This document shows positions 1-7,131 of a stretch of DNA of 20,658 bases, in pieces. Source of the DNA: Clostridium sp. CAG:221 (GTDB lineage Bacteria; Bacillota; Clostridia; Clostridiales; Clostridiaceae); contig FR883426.1 of assembly GCA_000435835.1 (NCBI GenBank), forward strand, positions 12,233-32,890, read 5' to 3'. The position numbers and the translations under genes were made by a program. The notes below the pieces were generated by a model that saw only the letters and a list, made by a program, of their open reading frames with translations, searched no databases and was not told the origin of the DNA. Position 1 is the first letter of the stretch. Every line of letters starts with the position of its first letter.

Positions 1-189
1 TTGACAGGTTTTAATAAAAGGTTTATCATAATAAATGAAGATGATAATTGTTATCAATTAAAAAGTTATATATATTATGATTATGTGCTAACAACACTAT
101 TCTGTATTTACCACACATTTGATACAGATATTTTGAATACATTAAATCCTAAAATCTTTTTATATTATTTATTAGCTCTACAAACATAG
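1..189 (+). CDS. C-terminal part of an unrecognised protein (partial at window edge)
   Basis: The frame is open from base 1, so the TTG at position 1 is probably not the real start and this is likely the tail of a gene beginning upstream. The visible 62 residues are rich in Tyr, Ile, Asn and Leu, with an acidic stretch (NEDDN) near the front and a more hydrophobic end. I recognise no domain. The reading frame closes with TAG at 187-189, and a strong terminator follows 27 bases later, which supports a transcribed gene ending here. It could also be a chance frame in AT-rich DNA. Confidence 0.35.
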   Translation: MTGFNKRFIIINEDDNCYQLKSYIYYDYVLTTLFCIYHTFDTDILNTLNPKIFLYYLLALQT

Positions 190-216
190 TCATAATTTAA
201 ATATATAAGCCAAAAG

Positions 217-253
217 GCATCTATTATACCACAGCAATAGATGCTTTTTTTTT
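217..253 (+). terminator. Rho-independent terminator
   Basis: A perfect 9-bp stem (GCATCTATT at 217-225, AATAGATGC at 236-244) with a 10-nt loop is followed by nine T residues. It is placed to end transcription of the gene running in from the left edge. Confidence 0.85.
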
Positions 254-281
254 GCACATTAAGAATTACTAAGAGTAATAT
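252..281 (+). promoter_or_regulatory. Candidate sigma-A promoter for a tiny transcription unit
   Basis: TTGCAC (252-257) is 18 bp from TAATAT (276-281). Transcription would start near 288, just ahead of a GGAGG site and an 11-codon ORF, and would stop at the hairpin at 353-391. AT-rich DNA yields promoter look-alikes easily, so the call rests mostly on the ordered arrangement of promoter, ribosome binding site, ORF and terminator. Confidence 0.4.
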
Positions 282-314
282 ATAGTGGAATAATATTCTC
301 ATGGAGGATTATAT

Positions 315-350
315 ATGAAAAGCATAATCATTAATTTAAAAAGAAGATAA
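315..350 (+). CDS. Candidate 11-aa basic micropeptide
   Basis: ATG at 315 opens the frame MKSIIINLKRR, closed by TAA at 348-350. A strong ribosome binding site, GGAGG at 303-307, lies 7 nt upstream, and the ORF sits between a candidate promoter and a terminator. The peptide is short, with a hydrophobic Ile-rich centre and a basic tail (KRR). It could be a leader peptide, a very small toxin-like or membrane-active peptide, or a by-product of a small RNA gene. No coding gene follows on the same strand before the terminator, which argues against an attenuator leader. The function is unknown. Confidence 0.3.
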   Translation: MKSIIINLKRR

Positions 351-352
351 AT

Positions 353-391
353 AAAAAATGTAGCAAGTCTATATAGTCTGCTACATTTTTT
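353..391. terminator. Bidirectional Rho-independent terminator
   Basis: AATGTAGCA (357-365) pairs with TGCTACATT (379-387). An A-run precedes the stem and a T-run follows it, so the hairpin can work on both strands. It would end the small unit at 288-350 on the plus strand and the hypothetical gene at 438-662 on the minus strand. Confidence 0.75.
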
Positions 392-437
392 AAATATATT
401 ATATATATTAAGTTAGGTGTGTAATTTGGCAAAAGAA

Positions 438-662
438 TTAGCTTGCACGTTTATGGGCAGCCCTAGCTTTTTCTTCGGCTATTTTCCTAGTGTGCCAATC
501 TTCACAAATCTTATTAAATGTTTCTTCACTGATGTTTCTTTCGCTAAGCATAGAAGTATAAGGAGCATATTTCTTAGTTTGAGTATAATACTTCAAAACT
601 AGTATATGATCATTCTTATATTCAAATCTGTAATCGTCATAATTATTATTTTTATATCCCAT
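438..662 (-). CDS. Small hypothetical protein (74 aa)
   Basis: I do not recognise a family. The start is taken as the ATG at 660-662, because GAAGAG (671-676 on the minus strand) lies 8 nt upstream of it. A GTG three codons further upstream (669-671) would overlap that ribosome binding site. The protein begins MGYKNNNYDDYRFEYKNDH and looks soluble. Its N-terminal half is Tyr/Asn/Asp-rich, and its C-terminal half is helical and charged, ending in a basic, Ala-rich tail (EEKARAAHKRAS). It has no signal peptide or membrane segment. It stands alone as a single-gene unit ending at the bidirectional hairpin at 353-391. Confidence 0.6.
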   Translation of the reverse strand: MGYKNNNYDDYRFEYKNDHILVLKYYTQTKKYAPYTSMLSERNISEETFNKICEDWHTRKIAEEKARAAHKRAS

Positions 663-864
663 AAAATTCACTCTTCTTTCAAATAATTAGATAAATTTAA
701 TAAGACTAAAAAACGCTATCCATGGCTTGCATTAAATACAAATTTCATATAATCATCTTCTTTCTTTCTTTCCTTTGATATTATTATAACTCTATTTGAA
801 ATAAAATTCCATATAATGTAATAAAAATATGGATTTTTTTTAAAATATTATTATGTAATGCATT

Positions 865-894
865 TTAACAATATGTTATTATAGAATATATAAT
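865..894 (+). promoter_or_regulatory. Candidate sigma-A promoter for truA
   Basis: TTAACA (865-870) and TATAAT (889-894) are separated by 18 bp and lie about 30 bp ahead of the truA start. The -10 box is a consensus match and the -35 box matches 4 of 6 positions of TTGACA. Confidence 0.55.
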
Positions 895-923
895 TAAGAC
901 AATTATTATAGAGGAGACAGAGA

Positions 924-1673
924 ATGAGAAACATAAAGATGATAATACAGTATGATGGTGGAAGATATAAAGGCTGGCAGAAGCAGAATATTAAGGGAAC
1001 ATCTGTGTCCACAATTCAAGATAAAATAGAAAAAGTCTTAGAAAAGATGACTGGTGAAGAAATACAGCTTGTAGGCTGTGGCAGAACTGACTCAGGAGTT
1101 CATGCTGATAATTATATTGCCAACTTTAAGACTAACAGTACTATGAGTATAGATGAAATGAAAAAATATTTATTAATGTATCTACCAGAAGATATAGTGA
1201 TAAAGGATATAAAGCAGGCTAGTGAAAGATTTCATGCAAGATTAAACATAGTGTCAAAGACCTATGTATATACCATAGATAATAATAATTATGCTAATGC
1301 TTTTTTAAGAAGATATGCCTATCATATTAATGAAAAATTAGATATAAATAAAATGAGGGAAGCAGCAGAAGTGTTATTAGGAACACAGGATTTTCAAAGC
1401 TTTACCAGTCTTAAGCCTAAAAATGGTAAGTCCACTGTAAGGACTATTAATTTCATAGATATTACTGAAGAAAATAATATAATAAAAATTAAATTTAATG
1501 GTAATGGCTTCTTATTAAATATGGTGAGAATTTTAACAGGAACATTAATTGAAGTAGGAAAAGGTAAACTTACTAAAGCAGATGTGGTAGATATATTAAA
1601 TGCTAAACAAAGATCATGTGCAGGAGAAAAAGCACCTGCTAAAGGATTATGTATGGCATCTGTGGAATACTAG
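924..1673 (+). CDS. truA: tRNA pseudouridine(38-40) synthase TruA
   Basis: TruA converts uridines 38, 39 and 40 in the anticodon arm of many tRNAs to pseudouridine. The 249-aa length is normal for bacterial TruA. The family's catalytic motif is present as GCGRTDSGVHA around residues 51-61, with Asp56 as the expected nucleophile. The N-terminal MIIQYDGGRYKGWQ block and the C-terminal GNGFLLNMVRILTGTLIEVGKGK block are also typical. An AGAGGAGA ribosome binding site precedes the ATG. The molybdopterin oxidoreductase gene starts only 22 nt downstream, so the two are probably cotranscribed, although no functional link is obvious. The gene is intact. Confidence 0.95.
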   Translation: MRNIKMIIQYDGGRYKGWQKQNIKGTSVSTIQDKIEKVLEKMTGEEIQLVGCGRTDSGVHADNYIANFKTNSTMSIDEMKKYLLMYLPEDIVIKDIKQASERFHARLNIVSKTYVYTIDNNNYANAFLRRYAYHINEKLDINKMREAAEVLLGTQDFQSFTSLKPKNGKSTVRTINFIDITEENNIIKIKFNGNGFLLNMVRILTGTLIEVGKGKLTKADVVDILNAKQRSCAGEKAPAKGLCMASVEY

Positions 1674-1695
1674 AAAAAAATATTGGGGTGGAGAA

Positions 1696-3693
1696 ATGAA
1701 TAAGCTAAGTCATGGATGTACATTAGATTGTTTTGATTGTTGTAAGTTTAATGTATATGTTGAAGAAGGAAAAATCATTAAAATTGAAGGAGATAAGGAA
1801 CATCCTTATACTAAGGGATTTATCTGCAAAAAGGGACTGGCTCATTTAAATAGGTTAAATCATCATAAGAGGATTTATAAGCCTTTATTAAAAGTTAAGG
1901 GAAAGTGGAAGGAAATTACCTTTGATGAAGCTATAGAAATAATGGTTCATAAGTTAAAGGGATATAAAGATAAATATTCTCCTAAGTCAGTATTATATTA
2001 TGAACAGTATGGTAATGGTTCTTTATTAAAGAGTATAGGAGACATATTCTTTAATTTTTATGGTGGAGCATCAAAAGCAAAAGGTGGTCCTTGTTGGAGT
2101 GCAGGTATACATGCACAAAAACAGGTTTTTGGAGATGTAGTAAGCCATTCATTGGATGATCTTATACATAGCAAAAATATATTTGTATGGGGCAAGAATC
2201 CAGCTAATACTACTATACATACTATGCAAAGTATAAAAAAAGCTAAGGCTAATGGTAGCAAAGTCATTGTTATAGATCCTATTTTTACTTCAACAGCAAA
2301 GATAGCTGATAAATATGTAAGAGTAAAGCCAGGTGGAGATGAAGCTTTAGCATTAGCTATGGGAAAGATTATCATTGAAAGAAATTATCTAGATAAAGAT
2401 TATATTCAGAAATATATAAATGGTTTTGAAGAATATAAAGATTACTTGTTGTCATTAGATATGAATAAGTTGTCTTTTATATGTGGTATAGAAGTAAGTG
2501 AAATTGAAGAGTTAGCAAAGCTTTATAGTGAAAAACACTCCAGTATTTTATTGGGATATGGTATGCAAAAGTATTATAATGGTGGAAATACCATTAAACT
2601 AATAAGCTTTTTAGGTGCTATAACAGGGCAAATAGGTATTAGTGGAGGCGGTGTTAATTATGCTAACAGAGTTTATCCAGATATTTTAAATACTGACCCT
2701 TACAATAGTGCTGCTTATGGAGAAAGCAGAGAATTTTATGTGAGCCAAATCAGTGAGTTTATTAATGATGCTGTAAAGGGAAAAGCACATGCTAGAAACA
2801 ATATATATTGCCCAGAGCAGGAAGGGGCAAAGGAAGATAATGTTCCTTTAAAGATGGCTGTAATAACTAAAAGTAATTTATTAAACCAGTTGCCAAATTT
2901 AAACAAGCTAAAGGATGCTTTTAGGAAAATTGAATTTAAGGTATGTATTGATATGTTTATGACAGATACAGCTGAAGAATGTGATTTATTTATTCCTGCC
3001 ACCAGTACATTAGAAAGTGAAGATTTACTTTTTAGCTCTATGACTAACCCATATTTAATTTTTAATGAAAAGCTTATAGAACCATTAGAGGAGTTAATGG
3101 ATGAATATTACTTTTTTAGAGAGATAGCCAGAAGGCTTGAGCTTAAAGGCTATCCAATGGTAGAAAAAAAGGAATATCTTAATGAAGTTATCAAGCCATT
3201 AAAAAGCATCCATAAGGAAATTGATTTAGAATATATAAAAAATAATTATTTTACTCCTCACAAGAATGTAGCTTGGGAAGATAAAAAGTTTTTAACGAAA
3301 AGTGGAAAAATAGAGTTTAATTTTAATAAAATGAACTATAATAAAGAAGAGTCTAAATTTAGATTACTAACAAACCATAGTAAAGATACATTATTTAGCC
3401 AGCATGTTATGGATGAAAAAGGTCCAGCTAAGGCATATATAAATAGTAAAGAAGCAAAAAAATTAAATATTTATGAAGAAGAAAATGTCAGCTTAATATC
3501 TGATAATGGGAAAATAACTGTACAAATTATAATAGATGACTGTATCGGAGATAATATAGTTATGATGTATGTTGGATGGTGGAGAAAGCACGGTAATCCT
3601 AATTATATAACTGTATCAGGCATATCAGATATAGGAGGACAAGTAACTTATAATGAGACATTAGTAGACATAGTTAAGGAAAAAGGAGAATAG
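1696..3693 (+). CDS. Molybdopterin-dependent oxidoreductase, [4Fe-4S] catalytic subunit
   Basis: This 665-aa protein belongs to the DMSO reductase/formate dehydrogenase superfamily, which carries a Mo- or W-bis-pyranopterin cofactor. Residues 8-44 hold the expected [4Fe-4S] ligands (C8-x3-C12-x2-C15, then C44 in GFICKKG). The GGPCWSAG motif places Cys133 where a protein ligand to the metal is often found, which is inference. The C-terminal 100 residues, with RLLTNHSKDTLFSQH and WWRKHGNPNYIT, resemble a molydopterin dinucleotide-binding domain. The frame is open from 1600, but the ATG at 1696 follows GGGGTGGAG and leaves no overlap with truA. No Tat signal is seen, so it is probably cytoplasmic. 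Substrate and electron partner are unknown. The only close neighbour is the small unknown gene at 3698. Confidence 0.85.
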   Translation: MNKLSHGCTLDCFDCCKFNVYVEEGKIIKIEGDKEHPYTKGFICKKGLAHLNRLNHHKRIYKPLLKVKGKWKEITFDEAIEIMVHKLKGYKDKYSPKSVLYYEQYGNGSLLKSIGDIFFNFYGGASKAKGGPCWSAGIHAQKQVFGDVVSHSLDDLIHSKNIFVWGKNPANTTIHTMQSIKKAKANGSKVIVIDPIFTSTAKIADKYVRVKPGGDEALALAMGKIIIERNYLDKDYIQKYINGFEEYKDYLLSLDMNKLSFICGIEVSEIEELAKLYSEKHSSILLGYGMQKYYNGGNTIKLISFLGAITGQIGISGGGVNYANRVYPDILNTDPYNSAAYGESREFYVSQISEFINDAVKGKAHARNNIYCPEQEGAKEDNVPLKMAVITKSNLLNQLPNLNKLKDAFRKIEFKVCIDMFMTDTAEECDLFIPATSTLESEDLLFSSMTNPYLIFNEKLIEPLEELMDEYYFFREIARRLELKGYPMVEKKEYLNEVIKPLKSIHKEIDLEYIKNNYFTPHKNVAWEDKKFLTKSGKIEFNFNKMNYNKEESKFRLLTNHSKDTLFSQHVMDEKGPAKAYINSKEAKKLNIYEEENVSLISDNGKITVQIIIDDCIGDNIVMMYVGWWRKHGNPNYITVSGISDIGGQVTYNETLVDIVKEKGE

Positions 3694-3697
3694 AAAG

Positions 3698-4108
3698 ATG
3701 GAAAAAGAATTAACATTATATCAATTAGGTAATTTATTAAAAGCTGTAACAGAAAATTATGAGGTAAGCTTAATGTCAAAAATAAAATTAAGTGGAGGTT
3801 GGATGACTATAACTGGTAATATAGATGTTGATTATATACCAACTAATGAGGTATTGGGAAAAGGAAGTAATATAATAGGATTAAAGATTAATAATAACGG
3901 AAGCTGTGCAAATGATATTAAAATAACAGGTATGAAAGATTTAAATTTCAAGGTAAATTTAGCTGCTACTAAATTTAAAGAAATACATAAAGGTGGATTA
4001 AACTTAGATAAGATAAAAGAAAAAGCAGATAAATGTACATTGAAGATAGATGAAAATATGATATTTACTATTAATGCTTCTTTAGAAGAAGTTAAGGAAT
4101 TATTATAA
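3698..4108 (+). CDS. Hypothetical protein downstream of molybdopterin oxidoreductase (136 aa)
   Basis: I do not recognise the family. The ATG at 3698 lies 4 nt after the oxidoreductase stop codon and has GGAG 9 nt upstream, so the two genes are very likely cotranscribed and possibly translationally coupled. The protein is soluble and apparently mixed alpha/beta: an N-terminal helix (LTLYQLGNLLKAVTENYEV), a glycine-rich turn (SGGWMTITGNID), then beta-like segments and a C-terminal helix (SLEEVKELL). It has no cysteine cluster for an Fe-S electron-transfer role, only C69 and C113 by my count. It could be an accessory or maturation protein for the upstream enzyme, but that rests on position alone. 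The operon ends at the terminator just after it. Confidence 0.75.
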   Translation: MEKELTLYQLGNLLKAVTENYEVSLMSKIKLSGGWMTITGNIDVDYIPTNEVLGKGSNIIGLKINNNGSCANDIKITGMKDLNFKVNLAATKFKEIHKGGLNLDKIKEKADKCTLKIDENMIFTINASLEEVKELL

Positions 4109-4146
4109 AAAATAAGGCTGATGAATGACATCAGCCTTATTTTTAT
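4108..4146. terminator. Bidirectional Rho-independent terminator
   Basis: A 13-bp perfect stem (AATAAGGCTGATG at 4111-4123, CATCAGCCTTATT at 4129-4141) with a 5-nt loop is flanked by an A-run on the left and T residues on the right. It lies between convergent genes: the molybdopterin operon (+) and the MBL-fold hydrolase (-). Confidence 0.9.
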
Positions 4147-4201
4147 TTAAAGAGAAGTTATAAACTTAGCTAGATTGATAAAGGAATTTTGTAATGTGGT
4201 T

Positions 4202-5050
4202 TTATAATTCAATAGTCATTCCATCATAAGCAAACTTAACGGCAATACATTCTTTCTCTAAATTAAGATAGTCATCATATGATTTACCCCAATCTTCTTC
4301 CAAATGAGTGAATACGACATTTTGAATATTATATTTTGCTTTTATCTCTAAGACCTCTTCAAAAGAAAATAACTCTAAATTCAGTGGATTATTTTTAGTT
4401 AAATAAAAGTTATTTTTAAGGTTATTTCCAATGATAGTATTACCTATGATAAGATAATCAGCATCATTGAATAGTCTTGAATTAGGAAATGGTTTAACAT
4501 CACATGGTGCATATATTAGTTTTTTACCATTTTGTTCAAAAACAAAGATTGTTACTGTACCTTCTTCATTAGCAGGAACTAATGTTATTTTGATGTCATT
4601 AATTACTATTCTTTTACTTACAGGCTTTCTTTTTATAAGATTTAAAGATTCATAATAATCTAAAATAGAACCGTATTTTGTACTTAAGGCATTAACATCA
4701 TTTAATACATTAGGTAGAGCTAGTACATTTATTGGATTATCACATTTTTTATTAACAGATAAGTCAAGCCAATTAAGTCTTAATTGTTCAATAATTCTCA
4801 TTCCTAAAGTATGATCTGGATCAAGATGGCTATAAGACAAATAATTTATTTCTTTTATATTACAGTGATTTAATGCATGACCAATATCTTCCGGAGTATC
4901 AATTAATAATTTTATATCATCTAAAAATAAGCTACATCCGCATCTAGCATATGGGTAACCTTTATCTCTAGCTTCATTACAAATCTTACAAGTACATAAA
5001 GGTCTAGGAATGCTTACACATCCTCCTGAACCTGTAATAATAAATTTCAT
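4202..5050 (-). CDS. MBL-fold metallohydrolase, PhnP-like
   Basis: This 282-aa protein resembles the PhnP branch of the metallo-beta-lactamase superfamily, whose members hydrolyse cyclic phosphodiesters. N-terminal GSGGCVSIPRPLCTCKIC and RCGCSLFL place a cysteine cluster (C19, C21, C24, C37, C39) where PhnP relatives bind a structural zinc. The metal motif reads SHLDPDH (H75, D77, D79, H80), so Asp stands where HxHxDH enzymes usually have a second His. Further metal-site candidates are CD in YAPCDVKP and the His in VVFTHLEEDWG. No phosphonate genes are nearby, so a PhnP role in C-P lyase metabolism is not supported. The ATG is preceded by AAGGAGG at a good distance. Its true substrate is unknown. 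Confidence 0.8.
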   Translation of the reverse strand: MKFIITGSGGCVSIPRPLCTCKICNEARDKGYPYARCGCSLFLDDIKLLIDTPEDIGHALNHCNIKEINYLSYSHLDPDHTLGMRIIEQLRLNWLDLSVNKKCDNPINVLALPNVLNDVNALSTKYGSILDYYESLNLIKRKPVSKRIVINDIKITLVPANEEGTVTIFVFEQNGKKLIYAPCDVKPFPNSRLFNDADYLIIGNTIIGNNLKNNFYLTKNNPLNLELFSFEEVLEIKAKYNIQNVVFTHLEEDWGKSYDDYLNLEKECIAVKFAYDGMTIEL

Positions 5051-5138
5051 AAAATACCTCCTTAATAATTATTTCTACCCTAACATATGTATAAAATACT
5101 TAATTTTGTAAAGTAAGTCATAACATAATATTTACCTT

Positions 5139-5166
5139 ATTATAACACAAATAGAATAATATTCAA
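5139..5166 (-). promoter_or_regulatory. Candidate promoter for the MBL-fold gene
   Basis: On the minus strand, TTGAAT (5161-5166) and TATAAT (5139-5144) are 16 bp apart, with TGT directly before the -10 giving an extended -10. Transcription would begin near 5132 and leave a leader of about 80 nt before the start codon. Confidence 0.55.
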
Positions 5167-5386
5167 AAATATTATATAATATAAATTTATAAATGAAATT
5201 TATTAATAAAAATCAATAAAAGAGACACTAGATTTATCAAAAAATATGAATTTGTAAAAATCTATAATAAATAATGATGGTATAAAAGGTTGCAAAAATA
5301 AAGAAAAAGAGAAAAAATATACAAAGAAGCGATAAAAAGGTATATAATGGAATTGTGTTGAAGATTTTCAGTTAAAGGAGAAGCTT
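5167..5386. other. AT-rich divergent intergenic region
   Basis: The gap between the divergent MBL-fold and GGDEF genes spans 5051-5386. Apart from the minus-strand promoter listed above, I see only a TATAAT at 5343-5348 that could be the -10 for the GGDEF gene, without a convincing -35. A GGAG ribosome binding site sits just ahead of the ATG at 5387. I see no RNA gene, ORF with a ribosome binding site, or repeat here. Confidence 0.4.
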
Positions 5387-7054
5387 ATGAAAAAGAAAGT
5401 AAAGCATAATATAAAAAAAACTTTTATATTGAGTATTGCTTTATTATTAGGGATGATTATAAATATTTTTGGAAATAACATTATCAATAGCCTATGTGAA
5501 GAAATAAAACTTGTAAAGATTAATACTAGTTGGCAATACTTAAAGAATGATAACAGTAAGGAAAGTATAAATTTACCAGTTGTAATAAGAGAAACTGAAA
5601 AAAAAGATAAAATAATTATTGAAAAGGATATTTCTACCATAGGGTATAATGATCCGACATTATTATTAAGAAGCGAACTACAGAGTATAGATATTTATAT
5701 TAATGGAAAATGCAGTAGTAAAATAAGAAAAAGCAATAAGCAACTTTTTGGTAAAGAGAAGGAAAGCAGCTGGATTTTTGTTAGTCTTCCACATAATGAA
5801 AATAATATAAATATAAAGTTAGAATTTAGTTCAGAGTATCTTGATTATAATGGCAGAATAAATAGTATAATTTTAGGTGATAAAAGTAATGAAATAATAT
5901 ATATAGTATCTTCTAAGGTACATAAAATACTAGCAGCAATAGTTTTATTTTCCATAGGTATAATACTTATATCTATATATTTTGGATCAAAAAAGCATGA
6001 TACTATGAATTATAAAAAGGTATTGTATTTATCGTTACTAAATTTTTGTACTTCTTGTTGGATATTGTTTTCCAGTGAAATTTTAGAATTATTTATCACT
6101 GATGTAGTGCCAAGAGGAGAGCTAAAGCTACTAAGCTTATTTTTCATTCCAGTGATATTTTTACTATTATTTAAAGAAAATTATAATAATCGATATATAA
6201 AGGTGTTAAATGTAATATTAAGTTTATTACTAATATATATAGTGACAAGTACATTATTACATGTTTTTAATGTGATGCATTATATAGAAGGTATCTTTAT
6301 TTTCCATGGGTTATGTATACTTACCTTAATTATTGGCATGGTTATATGGATAAAAGATTATGAAAAAAATAAGAGGCATTGCTTTGAACCGTTATCCATA
6401 ATATTATTATCAGTGGTAGGTTTTCTTGATATATTTATTTATTATAAATTAGGATTTCGTGAAGAAGGCTATTTTTTTGAATCAGCAGTTATTATTTATA
6501 CAATAATATATTCATATAATTATGGAAAAAAAATAAAGGAATGTTATTATGTAGATGTTTCAAATGAAGAAAATATAAATTTTAAATATATAGACTCACT
6601 TACAGGATTATTTAATCGTATGGCTTTTGATGAAAGAATGTATGAAATAAATAGATCCTTAAAGAAATATGGAGGATATGTTATATTTGTTTTTAATTTA
6701 AATAATTTAAAAAAGGTAAATTTAACTTTAAGCCCTTTTAAAGGAAATGAATATATAAAAAATAATGTACAAGTATTATCAGATATATTTAAGGAATATG
6801 GACAACTATATAGAGTTGGTGCTGATGAATTTGTTTTAATAGGCAATAAAAATATGCCCATAAGCAAATGTGAAGAAATGCTCTCTTTATATGTTGAGAG
6901 GAATATGCCTGATGAAAAAATAGATTTGATAGGAATTTCATATGGGTATGCTATAGTTTTGAAAAACAGTAAAAGTATTTATGATGTATATAATAAGGCT
7001 GAAATAAATATGATTAAATTGAAAAAAAGGTTAAAGAGAAGTAATATAAGATAA
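5387..7054 (+). CDS. Membrane protein with extracytoplasmic sensor region and degenerate GGDEF domain
   Basis: The 555-aa protein has an N-terminal membrane anchor (about residues 12-30), an extracytoplasmic region of about 140 residues, then roughly seven membrane helices (about 175-380) and a C-terminal GGDEF-like domain (about 400-550). This layout resembles 7TM sensors with an extracellular domain fused to diguanylate cyclase. SLTGLFNRMAFDE is the usual domain entry. The active site is altered: the signature reads GADEF (478-482) and the first metal-binding Asp is Asn437 (VFNLNNLKKVN). The usual GHxxGD segment is also lost (SPFKGNEYI). Diguanylate cyclase activity is therefore doubtful, and it may be a GTP- or ligand-responsive signalling protein. 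It is a single-gene unit ending at its own terminator. Confidence 0.75.
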   Translation: MKKKVKHNIKKTFILSIALLLGMIINIFGNNIINSLCEEIKLVKINTSWQYLKNDNSKESINLPVVIRETEKKDKIIIEKDISTIGYNDPTLLLRSELQSIDIYINGKCSSKIRKSNKQLFGKEKESSWIFVSLPHNENNINIKLEFSSEYLDYNGRINSIILGDKSNEIIYIVSSKVHKILAAIVLFSIGIILISIYFGSKKHDTMNYKKVLYLSLLNFCTSCWILFSSEILELFITDVVPRGELKLLSLFFIPVIFLLLFKENYNNRYIKVLNVILSLLLIYIVTSTLLHVFNVMHYIEGIFIFHGLCILTLIIGMVIWIKDYEKNKRHCFEPLSIILLSVVGFLDIFIYYKLGFREEGYFFESAVIIYTIIYSYNYGKKIKECYYVDVSNEENINFKYIDSLTGLFNRMAFDERMYEINRSLKKYGGYVIFVFNLNNLKKVNLTLSPFKGNEYIKNNVQVLSDIFKEYGQLYRVGADEFVLIGNKNMPISKCEEMLSLYVERNMPDEKIDLIGISYGYAIVLKNSKSIYDVYNKAEINMIKLKKRLKRSNIR

Positions 7055-7060
7055 GTAGTA

Positions 7061-7098
7061 TAAAGTGTAATAATGGTTATTATTACACTTTATTTTTA
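7061..7098 (+). terminator. Rho-independent terminator
   Basis: A 14-bp stem (TAAAGTGTAATAAT at 7061-7074, ATTATTACACTTTA at 7079-7092) with a GGTT loop is followed by a T-rich tail. It separates the GGDEF gene from sbcD. Confidence 0.85.
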
Positions 7099-7131
7099 AT
7101 CTTTAAGAAAGTGATGGGATGTGGTTTTTAA

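Noticed and set aside
417..602. Plus-strand 61-aa frame
   Set aside because: It is antisense to the small hypothetical gene at 438-662 and has no ribosome binding site.
2058..3002. Minus-strand frames within the molybdopterin oxidoreductase gene (2058-2375, 2736-3002)
   Set aside because: They are antisense to a well-supported gene, have no ribosome binding sites, and have translations of shadow composition.
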